A stretch of 7,420 bases of DNA from an uncultured bacterium. Lineage in GTDB: Bacteria > Patescibacteriota > Minisyncoccia > Spechtbacterales > HO2-43-30. The notes under the pieces were generated by a model. That model was not told where the DNA came from, ran no database searches, and was given only the letters and a program-made list of their open reading frames with translations. Made by a program: the position numbers and the translations under genes. The stretch is from NCBI GenBank assembly GCA_913054525.1, contig CAJXHR010000024.1:1-7420 (forward strand), given 5' to 3'. Of this stretch, positions 6,171 to 7,420 are shown piece by piece (the stretch's first letter is position 1; every line of letters starts with the position of its first letter).

Positions 6171-6190
6171 CCTCGAGCTTGCCGAAGAGC
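6171..6190 (-). repeat. REP-like hairpin, copy A (just before hsp20)
   Basis: On the minus strand the sequence contains CTTCGG-CAAGC-TCGAGG: a six-pair stem counting two U-G wobbles, with loop CAAGC. The core CGAGCTTgcCGA (6174-6185, plus strand) matches copy B at a 35-base offset. The 3' side of the stem includes GAGG, the likely ribosome site of hsp20. Confidence 0.6.
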
Positions 6191-6205
6191 GCGCAATAAT
6201 GAGCG

Positions 6206-6224
6206 CCCCGAGCTTATCGAGGGG
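6206..6224 (-). repeat. REP-like hairpin, copy B (just after prsW)
   Basis: On the minus strand CCTCGA-TAAGC-TCGGGG forms a six-pair stem with one U-G wobble and loop UAAGC, the same architecture as copy A. It begins directly after the prsW stop (TAA at 6227-6225). From memory the core resembles the widespread GAGCTTGTCGAAG type of small palindromic repeat; this was not checked. Confidence 0.6.
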
Positions 6225-6920
6225 TTACCTTAGCTTAGAAAGATTTTTAAAAAATATGGAAATCATTACCACCGCAGATATCATTAGCAGTCCAACGGCG
6301 AAGACGAAATAAAAATACTCCTCCATGTATATTACAAATATATTATAAAACCCATGTAAAAGTATGGCAAGCGTGAATCCGTGGATAAGGGGCAGGAATT
6401 TTTTGCGGGCTCTGAACATTGATAGCGCCAGGTAGTATCCGATTATCGCCGAAGCGAGAGCGTGAAGAAGGGTTGCGCCTATGAACCGGGAAAAAGTAAT
6501 TTCCAATGTAGATAGAAAGCCGTTGGCGGCTAACGGAACCAGGAGAAAGATATTTTCTATCGCGGCAAAGCCGAGGGCCGCGACTATCATGTATATCATC
6601 GCGTCTACCGGCTCGTCAAGCTGATTTGTTCTTTTTATAACTCTGAAATATACAACAAGAAATTTAAGGATTTCTTCCGTGGCAGCTACGCCTATAAAAT
6701 ATACTATGAGCATATTGGGGAGAGATGGGAGGGGAAGTAATTTTAGCCCATCTATGGCAAAGTTTTCAATAAGTATCGCAGGAAACGCAATGAGCATACC
6801 CCAGATAAATACGCGGATTATCATGCGCTTGGGCTCGGGGTGCTTGTCTTTGCGTAGATACCAAATAAGCCAGATTGAGCTGGGAAGTATGGCTAGTGGT
6901 ATATAAATGAGATAGTGCAT
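6225..6920 (-). CDS. prsW: PrsW-family intramembrane metalloprotease-like protein
   Basis: PrsW proteins are polytopic membrane proteases; Bacillus PrsW cuts the anti-sigma factor RsiW. The 231 residues have about seven hydrophobic segments (roughly 3-21, 34-53, 70-92, 108-130, 145-168, 176-197, 202-224). Family motifs appear in order in membrane segments: EEILK at 82-86 (Glu82-Glu83, Lys86), DEPVDAMIY at 102-110, FAAIEN at 118-123 (Glu122), HALASAIIGYY at 153-163 (His153) and HGFYN at 189-193 (His189). All the expected polar active-site residues are kept, so it is probably active. The ATG directly follows the TAA of the valS fragment with no gap and without a good Shine-Dalgarno site. No anti-sigma factor is seen in the window, so its substrate is unknown. 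Confidence 0.88.
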   Translation of the reverse strand: MHYLIYIPLAILPSSIWLIWYLRKDKHPEPKRMIIRVFIWGMLIAFPAILIENFAIDGLKLLPLPSLPNMLIVYFIGVAATEEILKFLVVYFRVIKRTNQLDEPVDAMIYMIVAALGFAAIENIFLLVPLAANGFLSTLEITFSRFIGATLLHALASAIIGYYLALSMFRARKKFLPLIHGFTLAILLHGFYNIFVIYMEEYFYFVFAVGLLMISAVVMISIFFKNLSKLR

Positions 6921-7220
6921 TTATTTAGGCCAGTTTTCCACCATGAGCATTGACCGCTTTTTTATTGGCAAATTTTGATAAATTTCTTCTGTAATAAATG
7001 GAACAAACGGATGCAGGAGTTTTAAGGTTTCTGTAAGTACATACAAAAGAACCCTTTCATTTTTTTGTTTTTTACTCGCTTCTATATATGTATCCGCAAA
7101 ATCGTGCCAGACAAAGTCATAAAGAGCGTGAGCCGCATGTCCGAACTGGTATTTCTCGATATGTTTATCCACGAGGTTTGTCGTCGCAAGAAGTTTTTTG
7201 AGTATTTTTTTGTCAAAAAA
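6921..7220 (-). pseudogene. valS: Valyl-tRNA synthetase C-terminal remnant
   Basis: The frame is open from a TAA at 7223-7221 to the stop at 6923-6921. It reads FFDKKILKKLLATTNL, then DKHIEKYQFGHAAHALYDFVWHDFADTYIE, LLYVLTETLKLLHPFVPFITEEIYQNLP and MLMVENWPK. This is the anticodon-binding domain and end of ValS; the DKKIL block suggests homology reaches almost to the TAA. The catalytic Rossmann domain with HIGH and KMSKS, several hundred residues, is absent: only ~100 bases upstream lies a tRNA gene. A GTG at 7172 could start an 83-residue peptide, but it would have no synthetase activity. The protein ends soon after MVENWPK, without the C-terminal coiled coil of many ValS proteins. An intact valS is expected elsewhere, or the rest of the gene was separated by an insertion. 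PrsW starts right after it. Confidence 0.75.
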
Positions 7221-7340
7221 TTATTTATTGATGAGGGGTATTATATTCAATTCAGCATTTTTCAATCTTGTCTCGATCATTTTTATGATCTTTTTCTGAC
7301 TTTGTGAATAGCTGAGAAGAGGAATCGGATGGAATAAAAT
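7221..7340 (-). pseudogene. Possible 3' remnant of a type I restriction specificity subunit (HsdS-like)
   Basis: In the same frame as the valS fragment, and ending at the TAA at 7223-7221, 39 codons are open between the tRNA 3' end and the stop. The peptide includes HPIPLLSYSQSQKKIIKMIE and then TRLKNAELNIIPLINK. The pattern IPL...QKKIIxxIExRL resembles the conserved helix that ends each half of HsdS proteins (IPLPPLxEQxxIVxxIExxL). No target-recognition domain and no hsdM or hsdR are present. The match is short and by eye, so chance or another helical protein cannot be excluded. Confidence 0.3.
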
Positions 7341-7414
7341 TGGTTACCCGGCAGGGACTTGAACCCCGACAAAGAGAATCAGAATCTCTTGTGCTACCAT
7401 TACACCACCGGGCA
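7341..7414 (-). tRNA. tRNA-Gln(CTG)
   Basis: The 74-base minus-strand sequence folds as a full cloverleaf. The acceptor stem pairs TGCCCGG with CCGGGTA (one G-T pair), then discriminator A and encoded CCA (7343-7341). The D stem is GTGT/GCAC. The anticodon stem AGAGA/TCTCT encloses loop TTCTGAT with anticodon CTG (7382-7380), reading CAG. The T arm is CGGGG-TTCAAGT-CCCTG. A U1-A72 pair is typical of glutamine tRNAs. Its promoter would be to the right, beyond the window edge. Confidence 0.95.
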
Positions 7415-7420
7415 TTAATT

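Noticed and set aside
5952..6233. Plus-strand open frame rich in serine
   Set aside because: It is the mirror of the Asp/Glu-rich codons of hsp20 on the other strand and spans the REP-like repeats; no domain is visible.
7275..7295. GATCAT-TTTT-ATGATC hairpin followed by five T's on the plus strand
   Set aside because: The stem is only six mostly A-T pairs and no plus-strand gene ends before it; on the minus strand it lies inside the HsdS-like scrap. Probably chance in AT-rich DNA.
7065..7307. Plus-strand open frame opposite the valS remnant
   Set aside because: The minus strand encodes clear ValS sequence here; the plus frame is a shadow in AT-rich DNA.

Overview
The window looks like a chromosomal piece of a small-genome uncultivated bacterium, most likely of the Candidate Phyla Radiation (Patescibacteria, Parcubacteria-like). 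This is inferred from the style of several proteins: a Mur ligase with no N-terminal domain, a FemAB-like transferase, an Hsp20 with a long charged N-terminus, and a PrsW protease. Genes are tightly packed, overlap by a few bases and often lack a Shine-Dalgarno site. The standard stop codons fit; no TGA needs to be read as an amino acid. No database could be searched, so the lineage is a judgement.

Plus strand, left part (1-2704): the end of a dipeptide/oligopeptide ABC importer operon. It has a 5'-cut DppC-type permease, then a DppD-type and a DppF-type ATPase, closed by a strong intrinsic terminator whose left arm encodes the last residues of DppF. The partner permease and binding protein would lie to the left, outside the window.

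Plus strand, middle (2724-5459): ruvA starts 16 bases after the terminator U-tract and overlaps by one base a FemAB-family aminoacyltransferase gene. That gene carries a perfect hairpin and a tandem 7-base repeat in its coding sequence. After a 91-base gap with a probable terminator comes a MurE-like ligase that has lost the UDP-binding domain. The FemAB-like and MurE-like genes suggest a small cell-wall locus.

Minus strand, right part (7414-5456): tRNA-Gln(CTG), then a 39-codon scrap resembling the tail of a type I restriction specificity subunit, then the last ~100 codons of a valyl-tRNA synthetase, an intact PrsW-family membrane protease, two REP-like hairpins, and an Hsp20 chaperone gene. 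The hsp20 gene converges on the MurE-like gene, and both stop codons sit in one CTAG. PrsW and Hsp20 suggest envelope and protein stress functions.

No complete new defence or mobile system is visible. The points most worth a second look are the two-domain MurE with altered substrate motifs, the repeat insertion in the FemAB-like gene, the REP-like pair (a possible RNA thermometer) before hsp20, and the sharp scrap junction next to the tRNA.
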